Positions 33,341 to 47,360 are shown, counted from the stretch's first letter. The stretch is DNA of 64,000 bases from Maylandia zebra (GCF_041146795.1 NC_135185.1:6621529-6685528); one strand, 5' to 3'. Made by a program: numbers and translations. The notes: generated from the sequence alone by a model not told the origin.

Positions 33341-36300
33341 GGGGTGTGCCTGAGAGCCTTATCCCAGCTGGATATGCTTGAAAGCTCTCACCTAGGAGGC
33401 TCCCTAGTCACATATCCACACCAGTGGCTGCTTTCCATGTGGAGGAGCAGCAGTTGTGAGTCCCTCCGAATGATTGAGATTCTCACCCCATCTCTAAGTG
33501 AAAGTCCCCCTACCCTCTTAGAAAGGTTATTTCCAGCATTTGTATCCACAGTCTCATGTTTTTGGTCACTACCAAGAGCTCTTGGCCATTAATGAGAGTA
33601 GGAACATAGACCAGCTAAATGTCACCATTTAATTTAAGACAAATAGCATCAAACACCATTTCTACAATTTGTATGAGTCCTACAGTCCTTTCAAAAGGAC
33701 ACAGTGGCCTCTATGTTGATGCCACATTAGTGGCGGTTGGGCAAACAGAGTACACAGACTTTCTGTTCAAATTAAAAGGAACAACAGCTTGGTCAGGCAG
33801 AAAGGATTTTACTCAACATTGTGGAAGAGGTGCCAGGAGATGAGTTGGAGCAAGGCAGGATCAGACAGGAAGGTGAAAGCTGAGAGGAAGAGATAAAAGC
33901 TTTGAGGATGCCCAACAGGGAGAATGTGTTTGTAGCCACCACCTATAATAATATGTATTGTTTAATGCAGCGCCCTGAAGGCTTTAAGTATTATGATGTC
34001 TAGATGGAGATATGACAACAACACATACACGCACAAACCCCTGCGTAGGCTCCTCTAAACCCTTTAGCTCTTTGCTCTGTTGCGCTATATAAACACCAGT
34101 CCATTTAAGATGCCTTTCTTTCTTTATCCTGATCTGGGAGATGTAATTATTGGACTAACAAAAAGAGAATGACAAGCACACACTCGTACACTTTGGGAGG
34201 AAATCCACGCAGGTGCAGGAAGAACATGCAAACGCTCCACATGAAGGCCCCGCTTGTTGCTGTAGAGCGCTAACCACTAAAGTGAGGCACAAAAGGTCAA
34301 AACCAGTTTTGTTTTCTTGCTCTGGTGTTTTTTCAGATCTAAGGCAATTGTTCTTCCCCTTCAAGACCCTCTATGATTTCATACAAAATTGCAACAGCAA
34401 TTGAGAAACATTCAAAGTGTCTCTTTTGCAATTTAAATGACTTCAACTGATTTTTATAGTAACATTTTTGTCAGTTAAAAGTGTCAGCCACATTCGACCT
34501 GTGTGGTTTTTACTGCCTATAACTTAAATCTGCTGCTGTGATACAGTAACAGTCTTACCGTTCACTCTGTAGGATCTGCAGGATCTGCGGGGGAAGCAGC
34601 GGGGAAATGTCGAACACATTTTTCCTTAATGCAGCAACTAACAGTCGAGTCTCAGCAGCAGATCAACTCAACTGAGTCGAGGACGAGATGCAAATAAGTA
34701 CGCAAATACCATTTGATGTGAGGATGTTGGCAAAGTCACACAGTGAGAAACACTTCTCCGTTTACTGTTTTTACACCTATATGGGCTTCCTCTGAGTTTG
34801 CACCTATGATATGAGAGTGAAACTGTAAAACCTCATAGTGGGTGAGATGTGTTTAAGAGGCAAAATCTCACATTCACTCAGGAGCTTAATAACTTAATTC
34901 CACATATATATATTTTGCACACATAATACTTGCTTTTGTACAACTACTGTTCATAAAACATCTAGGCAAAAGGAGGAACATAAAGAATATTTTCACTTCC
35001 TTAAGAAAAACAGAAGTGTCAGGCCTGAACAGATTTAACACTATTTTCTACTATTTGCCACAAAAATGTGAGGTATCCTCCAAACAGCGCTTAGCTTACA
35101 TGCATGTGACCTAAACGTACTGGTATTGTTAACAAAAGAAGTAAGTAGCAATACATTTATTTCAGGGCTATGAAAGACATTTAAGCTCTGTTAAAAACTG
35201 CAACTAAATCACTGATTGTAATGTCTGAGTACTCTGAGGCCCAGGAACAAAACCAAAACTCCAAATGGGCACCCTGGACTGCTTTGAAAAATGTGAAGGA
35301 AGTCATACATTTAAGTATATCTTTACAGGTTTTTCAGCTTGTCTTAATCATAAAAAGAAGGAAAAGTTGTATGGCCCTATGGCCATTCATACATAAAATA
35401 AAGAGAGGATGAATAGTTGCTACTACCAATAGTACCTACAAGAAACTGTTTGCCATTTTTCTTTTCTTTTCACAGGTTTCTGTGATTCTTTCATTTGAAA
35501 GTTTAGAAAACACTCATAGCTGGATGTAAAGTTTAGATTCCCTTAAAACCCAAAATCTTAACTGATTATTATATTTCAGTTCTAGTTTTTTGTTTTTGGG
35601 GGAGTCACATAGAGGAATTGTATCTTTTTACACAAAACATGTTGATGTTGATATCTCTCTGTGTCTCACGCACATATAGACTGTACTACCCCTTATCAGT
35701 AAGCTTCCTATTTCAAACTCTACTTGAGCTTTTAAAAAGATTACACACCTAATTTGTGTTTCTCTGGTTTCAAAAACAGGCTTTCAACCTATTTGGGGAT
35801 AATAAATTAGAAATTTATCCTACCGTTTAACTCTGAGTTCGAACTGACAGTGGAAAGTGGAGTTTGACAAACGTGATGGAAATATAAATGTTTAAATTGC
35901 CAACAAAGTTAGGCCACTGGAGAAAATGAAATTTTGAAGAAATCTGCTGGTCTTTTGACCTGAGATTGTTTCCTGAAATAAAATATAGAGAATCCATTTC
36001 AGACTTTAACCAAACCAAATGTAAAATAAAGAAATTGTTGCTCTAGTATATTCATGTTTCAAGTATTACCCCCCCCCCCCCCCCCCCCCCCCTTTTTTTT
36101 TTTAAATATAATTGTAGGGGCCTTTAACTTGAATACATGAAGATCATAAATTGGGATGCTGTAAAACAAGCTTTTTGTCTCTCCTGTTTCCAGAAGAGGA
36201 GGCGTTTTCATGTTTTTTGCTCATAATATCTTAATTTTAAATTCTTTCCCACAATGTCACAAGACATTGGTGCAACTTGACATGTAACCACAGGGTTAAT

Positions 36301-37560
36301 ACAAAATAGTCTTTGCAAAACATATGAGGCTAAATGAAAAAGTGAAAGTATCAGAACTGTTGCCTTCTAAGTTCTGTGATGGAGGAAAGCAGCTGGTGAA
36401 ACAGGAACTGGCAGACACCGCAATTACCAAAGCCAGAGCGAGTGGAACTATGGTTCTGCTATAAGACAAGGGAGACTTTACAGGAAATAGCCCCGTTATT
36501 ATTCATCTGCTGCTGCATTTTCCAGATGTCTGCAGTTATTAATGCTGGGATGTTGCGAGAGGAGGTCAAAGGTGTTCTTGTCCAAGCATAACCAGGAAAA
36601 ACACAGAAACCATGATACGCATACCCATAATTTCCACTCATTTTGCATTCTGAAGAAGAAAACACAATCTGAGAACATATTTACACTTTTTTTAATGTAG
36701 CACAAAAGCCTTGACTTCATATCAAAAACTAAGATTTGCTCTTTATGTGTTATCTTATGGATGCAAAAGGTCTCAAAGGAAATAAAGAACTTGACAATGA
36801 AGGTCAACAGAAGTAATTGCTTATTTAAAAATATGCATTTTTACGCAGTCATTTGGCCTGCAAGTCAACATATGAATCCTGCAGAGTTACCTGGTTTTCT
36901 GCACTCATACTTTATAAAATATATTCACCTCAGACAATCTATTGTATTTATAATGGGCCAGCAATGATATTCATTTCTTTTCTGTCCTTATTAAACAAAG
37001 CAACCACTGAACTATCACACTGCTTTTGTTGAGACTAAAGGTCTGCTACTTGGTCTTCCTCTGACTCTGTTATTCATAATCTGTGTGGTGATGTTTACAT
37101 GTTAGCCTGTAATGGCCTTTTGTTGCCACACATAGTGTCATGTGTGTTCAGCCAGCTCAATATTTCCAGTAATATTGTGAAATATTAAAGCGCTCGCTTC
37201 CTAAATGTGCCACAAGCAGATGATTAAAGCCTGAACAGAGTGGACATTATCTTTAAGGATTCCTTTGATATTACAGCTGCTACTCTTTTAAACTCACTTA
37301 AGATTGTGCTTCGTCTGAAACACTCTGTGGGCTAATCACGAAATATGAACTCTTTGAAATAATTTTACTTTATGCAAATAAACTATCCCTATGAGAAATT
37401 CTATTTTAGGATCTCTAACCCACCCTTACATTTTTACAACTTAGCAGTTGTACTGATAAGTCTATTAACTTACACAGTTTTTAGACTTTCACCACCTTTG
37501 CTCGCTGGCTTATAATGATCTGCAGTACCATGATATTGACCAAAATCCACACACTATCCA
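33341..37560. other. Intergenic; nothing supported except orphan exon candidate
   Basis: Unique AT-rich sequence. A widespread fish repeat fragment containing AACATGCAAACGCTCCACATG sits at about 34190-34280. A C22-T10 homopolymer run lies at about 36070-36102. No gene recognised other than the tentative exon at 34559-34650. Confidence 0.5.
34559..34650 (-). other. Candidate orphan exon
   Basis: A 92-nt stretch on the minus strand with AG before it and a strong donor (GTAAGA) after it encodes 30 residues including NVFDISPLLPPQILQIL, an amphipathic, protein-like sequence. An in-frame stop lies just upstream of the acceptor. I found no partner exon within several kb and do not recognise the protein. 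It could be a lone exon of a gene overlapping the 33-36 kb interval or chance. Confidence 0.25.
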
Positions 37561-37574
37561 TCCATTCTCTTCCA

Positions 37575-38790
37575 CTTATCAAAGGAGCTTGCAAAGAAAA
37601 GCGTCTGGACTTCTTTAAGTTACTTGAAGACGTTTCACCTCTCATCCGAGAAGCTTCTTCTTTCACTCCTCTTTCAAACCATCTGTCCTCTCTGTCCAAA
37701 ATGTGAACATTGGCATCCTCGAAAGTTGTGATAGAAGCTGTGATAAAAGCTGTGATAAAATGTCATCGTAGTCAAAGGAGCTTGCAAAGAAAAGCGTCTG
37801 GACTTCTTTAAGTTACTTGAAGACGTTTCACCTCTCATCCGAGAAGCTTCTTCAGTTCTAAGGTCAAATGGTGGAGAGTCCCAGATATAAACCTAGTGGG
37901 AGTAACCCCCCACAGAGGGACAAAAGGACCCCCTGATGATCCTCTAATCGCCTGAGCCAAGGTGTGAAACTGGGTGTGGGTCCCAATCAGCCAGAGTTTC
38001 GGGTGTGTTCATTGTGAAACCTGGCCCCACCTTATCATGCGAATTCCTGAGGTCAGATGGCCCAGGATGTGAGTGGGCGTTAAGGCGTCTGGGAAGGGAT
38101 CTCAAAACTGGATTATAGATGGCAGAGAGTTGGTGTCGTAAACCCCCGCCTCTGTTCAAAGATGGTCGCTCACAGTGAACATACAGATGGCTTCTTTCAC
38201 TCCTCTTTCAAACCATCTGTCCTCTCTGTCCAAAATGTGAACATTTTATCACAGCTTTTATCACAGCTTCTATCACAACTTTCGAGGATGCCAATGTTCA
38301 CATTTTGGACAGAGAGGACAGATGGTTTGAAAGAGGAGTGAAAGAAGCCATCTATGTTCACTGTGAGCGACCATCTTTGAACAGAGGCGGTGGTTTACGA
38401 CACCAACTCTCTGCCATCTATAATCCAGTTTTGAGATCCCTTCCCAGACGCCTTAACGCCCACTCACATCCTGGGCCATCTGACCTCAGGAATTCGCATG
38501 ATAAGGTGGGGCCAGGTTTCACAATGAACACACCCGAAACTCTGGCTGATTGGGACCCACACCCAGTTTCACACCTTGGCTCAGGCGATTAGAGGATCAT
38601 CAGGGGGTCCTTTTGTCCCTCTGTGGGGGGTTACTCCCACTAGGTTTATATCTGGGACTCTCCACCATTTGACCTTAGAACTGAAGAAGCTTCTCGGATG
38701 AGAGGTGAAACGTCTTCAAGTAACTTAAAGAAGTCCAGACGCTTTTCTTTGCAAGCTCCTTTGACTACGATGACCTGGATGACTGAGAAC
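37575..38790. mobile_element. Penelope-like fragments in fold-back arrangement
   Basis: A partial copy (37575-37770) precedes a large palindrome: arms about 37768-38245 and 38296-38775, nearly identical, with a 50-bp spacer. Each arm encodes REDRWFERGVKEAIYVHCE and NRGGGLRHQL (plus strand 38305-38592), which I associate with the region after the GIY-YIG nuclease in Penelope-like elements. No GIY-YIG core or reverse transcriptase remains. Confidence 0.5.
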
Positions 38791-41533
38791 CTTCACAGAC
38801 ATCTTCCACTTATCCTTATCTGAGGGAGCATGTCCCAGCTATGGATATGCATATGGTGAGAGGCAAGGTAAAACCTTAACAGATCACCACTTCGTCTTTC
38901 GAAGAGCTAACACACAAAAGTTAATCACCAACTAACTAACCATGCTAAATGCATGTGTTTGTATTGCGAGGGGAAGTTGCAGTACTCAGAATGTGCAAAC
39001 TCCACACCAAAAGGCCCTTCCTGCTTCCTGCTGTCAGGTAACCATTAACCACCATGCCATTGTGCTACAGTCAAAAAAAAGAAGCATGATTTTATTTACT
39101 TTATATGCACAGTCTGTGTAAAAAATGTAATATCTGTTGTTCAAAAGAGCAAACCCAGTCAACATGAAAACTCCAAGTAAATCTGCTATCACTGTAAACA
39201 CCAAACTACTTATCAGGCTGAACCTGTACAACAGAGTGACCACGGATACTCCAAATTTCTCTCGGGTTTTCTTTCCGTTCAAAACTAACACAATGCCACA
39301 AACTGTCATTTATTGGAAATCATCATATCCGTTTTCTTGTGAAGCAGACTTGACCTTGGAACAATCATATGAGTGTTTAAAAATAGTTCTGCATGCGCTT
39401 AGCCAAGACTTCATTTTTAGAAAGTGCAAAAATATAGGAGCTCTAACACAACCTTGAGCAGCACCAGTACTCATTGCTTTCAGCTGGGTCACAGTGTTAT
39501 TGACTTTAAATAAGAATGATACAGTTTAATGATTAGGAGGGTACATCCAATTATTTTAGCTTGTGGAAAAAAGAAAAGAGTAGATAGCATTAAATGCAGC
39601 GCTAAAATCTATAAAAAGCAGCTGAACATAAGCTGTGATCTTCAAGATGTTTTAAAACAAAGTGCATAATGCTATGTTTTGTGTGCTATGTGTATGTGCA
39701 TAATGCTATGTGTGCTTCTCTCAGGACTTCAGACATTCTGTAAGCCTGTTTTAGTGATGCTCGAGTCACATTTAAAGGATGACAGGGCTCTTGACATTGT
39801 GGAGAAAACACTGGCACAAAAATACCCCTGACTGTTATGGTCTTTTTATATGTGAGCAGCAGCTAGCAATGGTTTGTGGTTAGTGATCAGAGGTATATCT
39901 AGAAGACTGGCATGGACAGCAAAGAGAGAAACTATGAAAGGAGACCAAGAGGCAGGAATACAATCACCAACTGCAACAGAAACAGAGCAGTCTCTAACAG
40001 GGGCAGGAGGGCGAGGAGGGGGTGTTGTTCTGTTTTGTCAAATAGCTAGATGATGAGTTAAAGACTTGCTTAACCTCTGCGGGGATTATTGTTTTATAAA
40101 TCAAATGTTGTTTTTGTGCCATTGCCACGTTCAAATTATTTTAAAGCCATTGCTTTGGATTATGGTTGAATATCCTTTGATGAGGAACACATAACTAAGT
40201 GATGTGGCATAGTGGTGATGTAAAGGAAACATACTTGAATGGGTTCTTTATTAGGAAGATACACTGTGGTTTGCTAGCTGATGCACACTTGTCAATGGTC
40301 AACATGACTGGCAAGGGACTCATAACAGCATGTAAATTACCAATTACATTTTCCATCCACCTGTTAGTGCTGTCTTTGTGTCGCGGTCTTGCAATGGTCA
40401 GTAGTTTTGATAGGTTGGACTATCAACATCCAGTCTCCACCAGATTGTTATCTGTAATAATCAGGTTTCGTCATGGCTCTAGTTCACAAAGCGTTCTCTT
40501 GGTTTCCAGTCTTTACTACATGACTTCTGAGTGCACACCCCTTTAATACCCACTGACCTGTGAAGTTGATCTATTTCATCTGGAAGATTCTGGCCAAATA
40601 CTTACCAGTCATTTGAATCACCTTACCACAGAAACCAGACATATCATCATATCATCATCAGCTTTTTAGCACCGTTAGGCAATCTTTGACATATAACTTG
40701 GCCTGGACTAATTCTCCTCTCTCCCAAAGTTGCCCTCTCGGACTGTCTGACCAGTTTTTTCAAGCCTTCTCAGTTTCTCAATTCCAGAAATAAAAACTTT
40801 GAACTATAAACTGTTAAGTCTTGGGTCCTGCTGAGGAGTCTTCAAGCCAGTGCTGTTGTAACACTGTATGAAAGATGAATGTCTTTCTTATCTGCAAAAG
40901 TTCAGCTCTAGTTTGAGGACGTGCCTCTATTTCAGTATTTCAGTGCCTTTATTAAGCCAGTTCACTGCTTCACAATGCCACTCTGACAGCGGAACAATGA
41001 TCTGAGTGCGTGTATTTTATAGTTGGTGAAATGAGTGTGTGTTAGTGCTAATATGGTACAATATGGCTAAGAGCCTACATTAGAGCAAATAAGAGCGTAA
41101 AACCTACATTGATAGAATGACAGAGGAAGCAGATGCCACAAAGCAGGCAGTGCTTTTCAAAGTAGGGTGTTAATAGCACCTAACTTTGAACTTAGGGCCT
41201 GTTTATGCTAATCAAACTATTCTAATTTTTCTAAAATTACAAAAAACCTCCAGCAATTTCACTTCTAAAATTCAGATTTCTCAGATTTGGAAATTGCAGG
41301 TTTCTAACATTTATGTGACCTAAATTTGTAGGATACATTCCATAGCTGTTTGATTAATGTGCAGCTTATCAAACAGGTTTAGGGCGGTTGTGCAGAATGT
41401 AGTTGACTCATATGATGTAGAAATTTTGTTAACGTTTGTGCTACATTTGCATTTAAACCTCTGTAGTGGAGGGAGTGTGTCTTTCTGAATCACAGAAGCT
41501 CGTCAGAATAAAAAAGTCCATATCGACAGATGG
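38791..41533. other. Intergenic, nothing recognised
   Basis: AT-rich, no long frame or splice-supported exon. A short repeat piece with GCAAACTCCACACCAAAAGG lies near 38996. Confidence 0.45.
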
Positions 41534-41541
41534 GTTCCGAC

Positions 41542-43399
41542 TAGAGCTGGGCGATAGAACGATAACGATATGTATTGCGAAATAACTTTTTCTCAATAGA
41601 AAAATTAAACTATCCGATTGTTCAGTCTGACGTCACTAGCCGTGTCTGGGCCTAAACTCTGCTGCAGGTCCACATATCAAATGATCACTGTGGCATTACT
41701 GAGAGTTAAAACACTGTCTTAAGTCTTTCATCTTTAATAAAATTATCAGCGTTATCTACCAGGTGTAACAACTGAGTTTAACATCCAGGCATCCATGAAA
41801 ACGGAATTTATGACATTTAACGGAGTTAGAAGTTAGCAGGAAGTTAGCTCGCTAGCTTCCATCTAAATACAATATAGCATGTCCTGACTGCGGGGTTTTG
41901 GAAACAAATTAAAATGTACAGCTTTCTTATCACTTCCAACATAAATGAAGACAGAAAACTAAACAGCAGTGACGTTTGTAGGGTTACTGAAGTTTGGCTA
42001 GCTGGTCATGATGTGCTACGTGACCGCTAGCGACACAGCTATGTTAGCATAATATAAACAAGCTAACTTTTTTTCCACTCGATAAAAGTTAACGTGAGTG
42101 TTCTCAGTGGTCAGGAACAAATGTAATCGCATGGCAGGATGCTGTAAAAGGACCAAACTTCAGCCAGGAGAACAACTGAGATAATCCATCCACAATACGA
42201 GGTTAGTCATTCATATACTGCTGCATGGGCTGGGCTGTAGTTACATCCTAAGGTTTTAAAAACTGAGCTTAAATAAATGATTAGCGGTAATAAAAGCCGA
42301 GGGAGGTCAACAGTGATCACTGACTGTTTTAGGAGCTTTTTGAGATTAAATAGAAGAAAATACATAACATTAAACATGTTAACAACACAAAAGCCATATA
42401 AAATGCACACTACTTTAGGCCCGGAAGTAGGATTCGTCACGTCATCACTTAATAATCGGATTGCGATAGGCCTCACCACTCTTGTCCTCTTACAAAAAAA
42501 AGAAAAAGAAAAAAAAGAACAGCCAATCCAAATTAAGTAGCGCAGAGCCGAACCAATCACAGCCGCAGCGTCACGTCACGTGACTTGTTACGTACAGCAC
42601 AAGTGCCAAGCCGCACATGTGTATTTGTTTGGGAAGCAGCCAGCCGCCGTGCCGCCCGGGTAATGGAGGAAATGAGTGTGCCGACTAGAGAAAAATCAAC
42701 CGAGAGAGTGACCAAAGGTTACCGAAGAGAAAACAGATGATGGTTCCAATGCCGGAGAGATTGTTGAACAGAAGAGCCATAGAAGTTCTGTAGCGTGAAG
42801 GTATTTCGGCTATTTAAAGTCTAACAAAAAACAGAGTAGCGCGCACTGTAAACTGTGCCGAAAGCAAGTCTGGAAATACAATAAAGCGGTGCATACTCAG
42901 TCTCTGACTGGAAGCGCTAATTCGTCATTCGGCTTTTGTCAGACTAAAGTAACTGTTAAAACTGTTTGAAAAGCTAAGCTATACAACAAGGAGAGATTGA
43001 GAATTTCATTTTAGTTCTCAGTTTATTTGATATTGACAAAAGTTAGTCAATTTTGTCTGTTCTTCTGTAAAACAAACTAAGATTTATTTTTAGAATTAAT
43101 ATTTTGTTTCTAAGTGGAATTGACAATTTAGTCTGTTTTGTTTGTTCTATTTTGAAACTTAAACGCTTTAGCGGCTACCTTTGTGTAGTTTGCAATATTT
43201 GCCTTATATTTTATTTTGCAATATTTGATTTATTATGGGAAATAAATATTTAAATCAAAACAAGCTGCTGATTATTTCACATTTTACTTGTGAGCAACAG
43301 CACATTTAAATCTTACAAATATAGTTATTTGGCTTATATCGTGATATAAATGAAAAAAACATATCGTGATATGAAAAAATCTTATATCGCCCAGCTCTA
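41542..43399. mobile_element. hAT element with 8-bp TSD
   Basis: Ends TAGAGCTGGGCGATA and TATCGCCCAGCTCTA with duplication GTTCCGAC (41534-41541, 43400-43407). ATCGTGATAT-rich subterminal arms. No intact transposase frame in 1858 bp. Confidence 0.85.
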
Positions 43400-43479
43400 G
43401 TTCCGACCCAGTGCTTTGAGTTGAATATATTTTGATGGTTTAGGATTTATGTTTAAGTTCATTTAGCTGTCTTAAGCTC

Positions 43480-44010
43480 ATTCTGTTTGGCATAGGTTGC
43501 CCTGTTGTAGTTCATTGTTTATAAGATTCCCCTTGTGTCTCCCTCACCCTTCATGTGTTCCAGTAATGTCTTTGTCTCCTGTCCTCTCCTCTTGTTTACA
43601 TGTGACACATTCCTTCTGTCATGTGTGTTTCTCCCACCATCATGTTCTGTTAGTGCTTTGTTGTGTCCATGTCTCATGTCCGGTCCCCTTTTCCCCTCTG
43701 TATGTTTTTAAAGTGTACGTGTTCTTTGTCTGTCCGTCATTTCCAGTCCACGTCTATCTAGGTTTCCTGTTTTATTTTGACAGTCACGAGTTTTCCACGT
43801 TCAGTATGTTTAGCTTTGCTTTCCAGGTCTCTCTAATTATCCGGGTTTAGTTTTATTATGCTTAGTTTTCCCAGTTCAGGTGATCTTCTGTTTAGTTTAT
43901 TATTTATGTTTCTCCTAGTTTGTTGTTTCTGCCTTAATAAATGGCGCCCTTTTAGTTACTTCCCGTTTTCATCTTCTGTGGTCTGCATTCGGGTCCTCAC
44001 TTAAAAGAAT
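43480..44010 (+). repeat. LTR-like segment
   Basis: Contains TTTTATTTTGACAGTC and CAGTATGTTTAG-type stretches similar to the U3 of the 21.2-kb LTRs, then CCTTAATAAATGG as a poly(A) signal. Clear ends and duplication were not found, so it may be a degraded solo LTR. Confidence 0.35.
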
Positions 44011-45110
44011 CCAAACGATCTGTCTACGCATATCGTGAGAATGTCTGTGCATATACACACAGAGACGCAACAAAATCAAGTCAAGACCATGTATTTAGGG
44101 ATCTTATCTTGCAGTCGTTGTCTTTCGATTCTCTCTGCGTTTGCTCCACAGCAGGAAGTTAGGAGGGAGGCTTTTGATCTTGTTACACTGATGATCAAAC
44201 ATTAAAGGATGTGAATAACATCCGGATGGCATCTGAAAACTCCCTGTGGATGTAATAAATGTTGTGATTTGTCTGATATCTGTCCATTATATCTTATTTA
44301 TTATAGGTTACTTAAAAATGACTGCAAACATAGTAACTGAACCAAATGGCCTCCATGATTAAACAACTTATCCACACAGATAAGTTCATCTCATTGGCAG
44401 CTGTCAGCTGATGGCTCAGTCAGTAGCTTTTTGCACATCCAGCTTTTAAATTTGGTTTAAACAACTTATTTAAGCTGCTGTAGTTTGGTTTAACATTTGG
44501 CGAATAATATACGTATTATAGGTTTGTTTTTTTCTTTGCATGTTTTTGTTTATTCCTGTAAGTCTTTGCAAAACTAGACAACTAAACTATTTTTTCCCCC
44601 TTTTCATGGTCACTGATTAGAACTTCCTGTGTTTTGTTGTTTAGTCTGTAGTTTATCATTTTCTTTGCTAGATCCTTTTACTAGATCCTACAAGCTCATT
44701 ATATGAAAGTCTGGAGACTTGTAAATTCGCATATATTTATTCTCTGTCTCACTTTCAGTTTTTAAATGTGTCAAAGCAAAATAAACGAAGTCTTAAGACA
44801 AAGCAGAGACAGCAAAAGATTTACTTTAAAACCTTGCTTAGAGTTATTAACTCAATTTAACATGCCTCCACACGTGAAGTTTCACAATGTTTCTCTCTGC
44901 TACTCTACTTGATCCAACTATTGAAATTCATTCCTTCCCAGAAAATGATTTCACAATTCCCCCACGATGCTCGGAGCAAAAAAGCGTAATTCACTGCATA
45001 TGCAGAACATTTAATAAGCTTAGTAAGAAAGCAGCCCGTGTATTAACTCCTGATTTGCCAGATTGTTAGAGGTTAAAACATTTTTCACTAAGTTTAATTT
45101 GGGTAATAGA
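44011..45110. other. Intergenic, nothing recognised
   Basis: AT-rich with only short frames. Confidence 0.4.
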
Positions 45111-45124
45111 AATCTGTGTTTGGA

Positions 45125-46130
45125 TTAACGTCCTGAGATTTATCAGTCAGAGAGACTTTATTTATCCTCAAGGGGCAATTAAGATAGATGATACCTTGCC
45201 AACCGTACATACAATACACAAACATCACATTGGGGAGACAAGTCAGGCACCGGCCAGTCGATCGCACAAGCAACGACCCGAACCGAAACAATGGAAAATG
45301 CACAAAATGAGGAAAGACGAGGAGAAAAAAGAACTCCCCCCAGACTGAGCTCCAACAGGGAGATCAGTTTGAGAACATGAACATGAACCATCACATCTCA
45401 CAACATAGAAGACTAAGCTTCGAAGGCGTTTGGGGGGGGGGGGGGGGGGGGTGTAGGTCTGTGTCAGTGTACATGCGTATGTGTGTGTGTTCCATGTTCA
45501 GATGAGAGAAAGTGTCCCTTCACTCGGTTAGGCAGAAGTCAACAATCTTCGGTTGACGTGGGTGGCCTTGAATGAGGGGGAAGACTCACAACACAGTTTT
45601 GTTTTCTAAGGGAGAATTTTGTTATTCCCATCAGCTTTTGCCTTGAGCATCCAGCTGGCGCCAGGGGGGCCGCATGAGATGAAGATGGCAGTTGTTTTGG
45701 TTAGTGCGAACAAACTGCTTCCAGTTTTACAGTTGGTCTAATATTAATCACTGGTCACCAGGTCTCTTAATTCCTGTTGTTCTTCAAGATCTTATCCATA
45801 TTGCGTTCGATAAACACAGTCTTGAGTACTCACAGCCCTCCCAATGTATATCATGTCGGCCAGCCTTGTGGGATTTTGAACAGCTGTAGCTGCTTCTTGT
45901 TCTTCGATAAGCCGGTTCCGAGCCAGCTCCAATCAGCCAGAACTCTGTTATCGTAGTTCCAAATCGGCAGATCTCGTTCAGTGTCCTCCATCGAGAGTGT
46001 CGCCAGACACACGACGCAACCGACCATCGAGTATCTGGCAGCCCACGTCTCTGCAGGACAAACGGGCTCTCCCAAGCCCAGGAGGGTGTCAGTTTCATCA
46101 TGGGACCAGTTGATCAAATCCATAATTCTT
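45125..46130 (-). mobile_element. Probable non-LTR 3' end fragment, minus strand
   Basis: On the minus strand the region ends with TTGAGGATAAATAAAGTCTC, a tail style common for fish LINEs and their SINEs. A G19-20 run at about 45432-45451 and moderate frames (45784-46123) give no recognisable domain. Confidence 0.35.
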
Positions 46131-47017
46131 CTTTAAGTCTGGGAGACTCTCTTAGGGTTAGAGAATAAGCGAGCCTATACAAAAGACATGAGAAGCCAAG
46201 CAGGAAAGATAAGGGAGAGGGAGAAAGTGCAACTGCCTCCGTCAAGAGCCAATGTTTTATCTTCTATCTCTTGAAATGGGCATCAGGTCTTGTTGATCAC
46301 AGAATGATATGGTGGCTGTGAGATAGTTTACTTAGAGCTGTGGTAGTGGAACAAACGTTGATGTGGAGGAAGGCCAGACATTAGAGGAAGAAGGCGAAAG
46401 TTCATGGGGAGGACATACCAGCTTTTGAGGAACCTGTGCAAAGGCAAAATGACGCCATCCAAAGTCCATTATGGATACAAAGTATTGTGTAAGCTATAAC
46501 TCTGAAGTTGTGGGATTTGGTTGCTGAACTGCCATTCAGGAAGTGAACCATCTTTCCATGGTGGCCTTGTTGCATTCTGTTTAAGAAAGTTGTCACTATT
46601 CGCTGTATCAGATCGTTTAGATCAATTTATACTTTGATGGACTGCCTAATTTTGAAGACTCTCCCTCAACTTACTGAACTAACTTTAACTAGGAACCAGT
46701 AAATTCAGATCTTCCTTTAAGATCCAGTTTGCATGTTTTCTGTTTGATGTATTCAGAGGACCAGAAATTTGGCAGTTGTGGTCAACGGTGCCCTGCTTTC
46801 ATGTTTCATCCTAAAAAAAAATTCTGTATGGTTGAAATTGAATTGATAAAGACAAGAGACATAGAGTTTAGTGCACATTTAGTATATATGTTATTAATTA
46901 CATAAACTGACAGGATAAAAGAAAAACAGTATAGAGAAATCAAACTCATAACTGGTGTCTGTTTGTGTTTGAAAGGTCTTGATGCATGCTCAATCATCCA
47001 GGTAAGAAAATCCCAAA

Positions 47018-47360
47018 AAGTTGTTTCTGTTCATCTGGACGTTGAGTTTTCAGTGGAAGAGATGTTTCGTCACTCATCCAAGTGACCTCTTTAATGTGGG
47101 CTGACTGCAGGTTTCCCCAACCTTATAAACAGTACATTTGCACAATGACTGAAACTATCACCACCGACGAACAATGGGCTGTGAGGTCAGTTCCTTGATC
47201 AAGAAACTCACCTCACAGCCCATTGTTCAAGTCATTGTGCAGGTTACAGCTAATAAGGTTGGGGAAACCTGCAGTCAGCCCACATTAAAGAAGGCCCTGT
47301 GATGAAACGTCTCTTCCACTGAAAACGCAACGTCCAGATGAACAGAATCAACTTTTTATG
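47018..47360. repeat. Nested hairpin element
   Basis: Outer arms (about 47018-47135 and 47250-47355) are imperfect inverted copies. The inner arms, GAACAATGGGCTGTGAGGT at 47169-47187 and its exact inverse at 47210-47228, form a 19-bp perfect stem with a 22-nt loop. The GAAACGTCT...CCAGATG wording resembles that of the 37.6-kb fold-back element. Confidence 0.65.

Noticed and set aside
45784..46123. Two minus-strand frames of about 100 codons
   Set aside because: No recognisable domain, overlapping frames, repeat-like surroundings.
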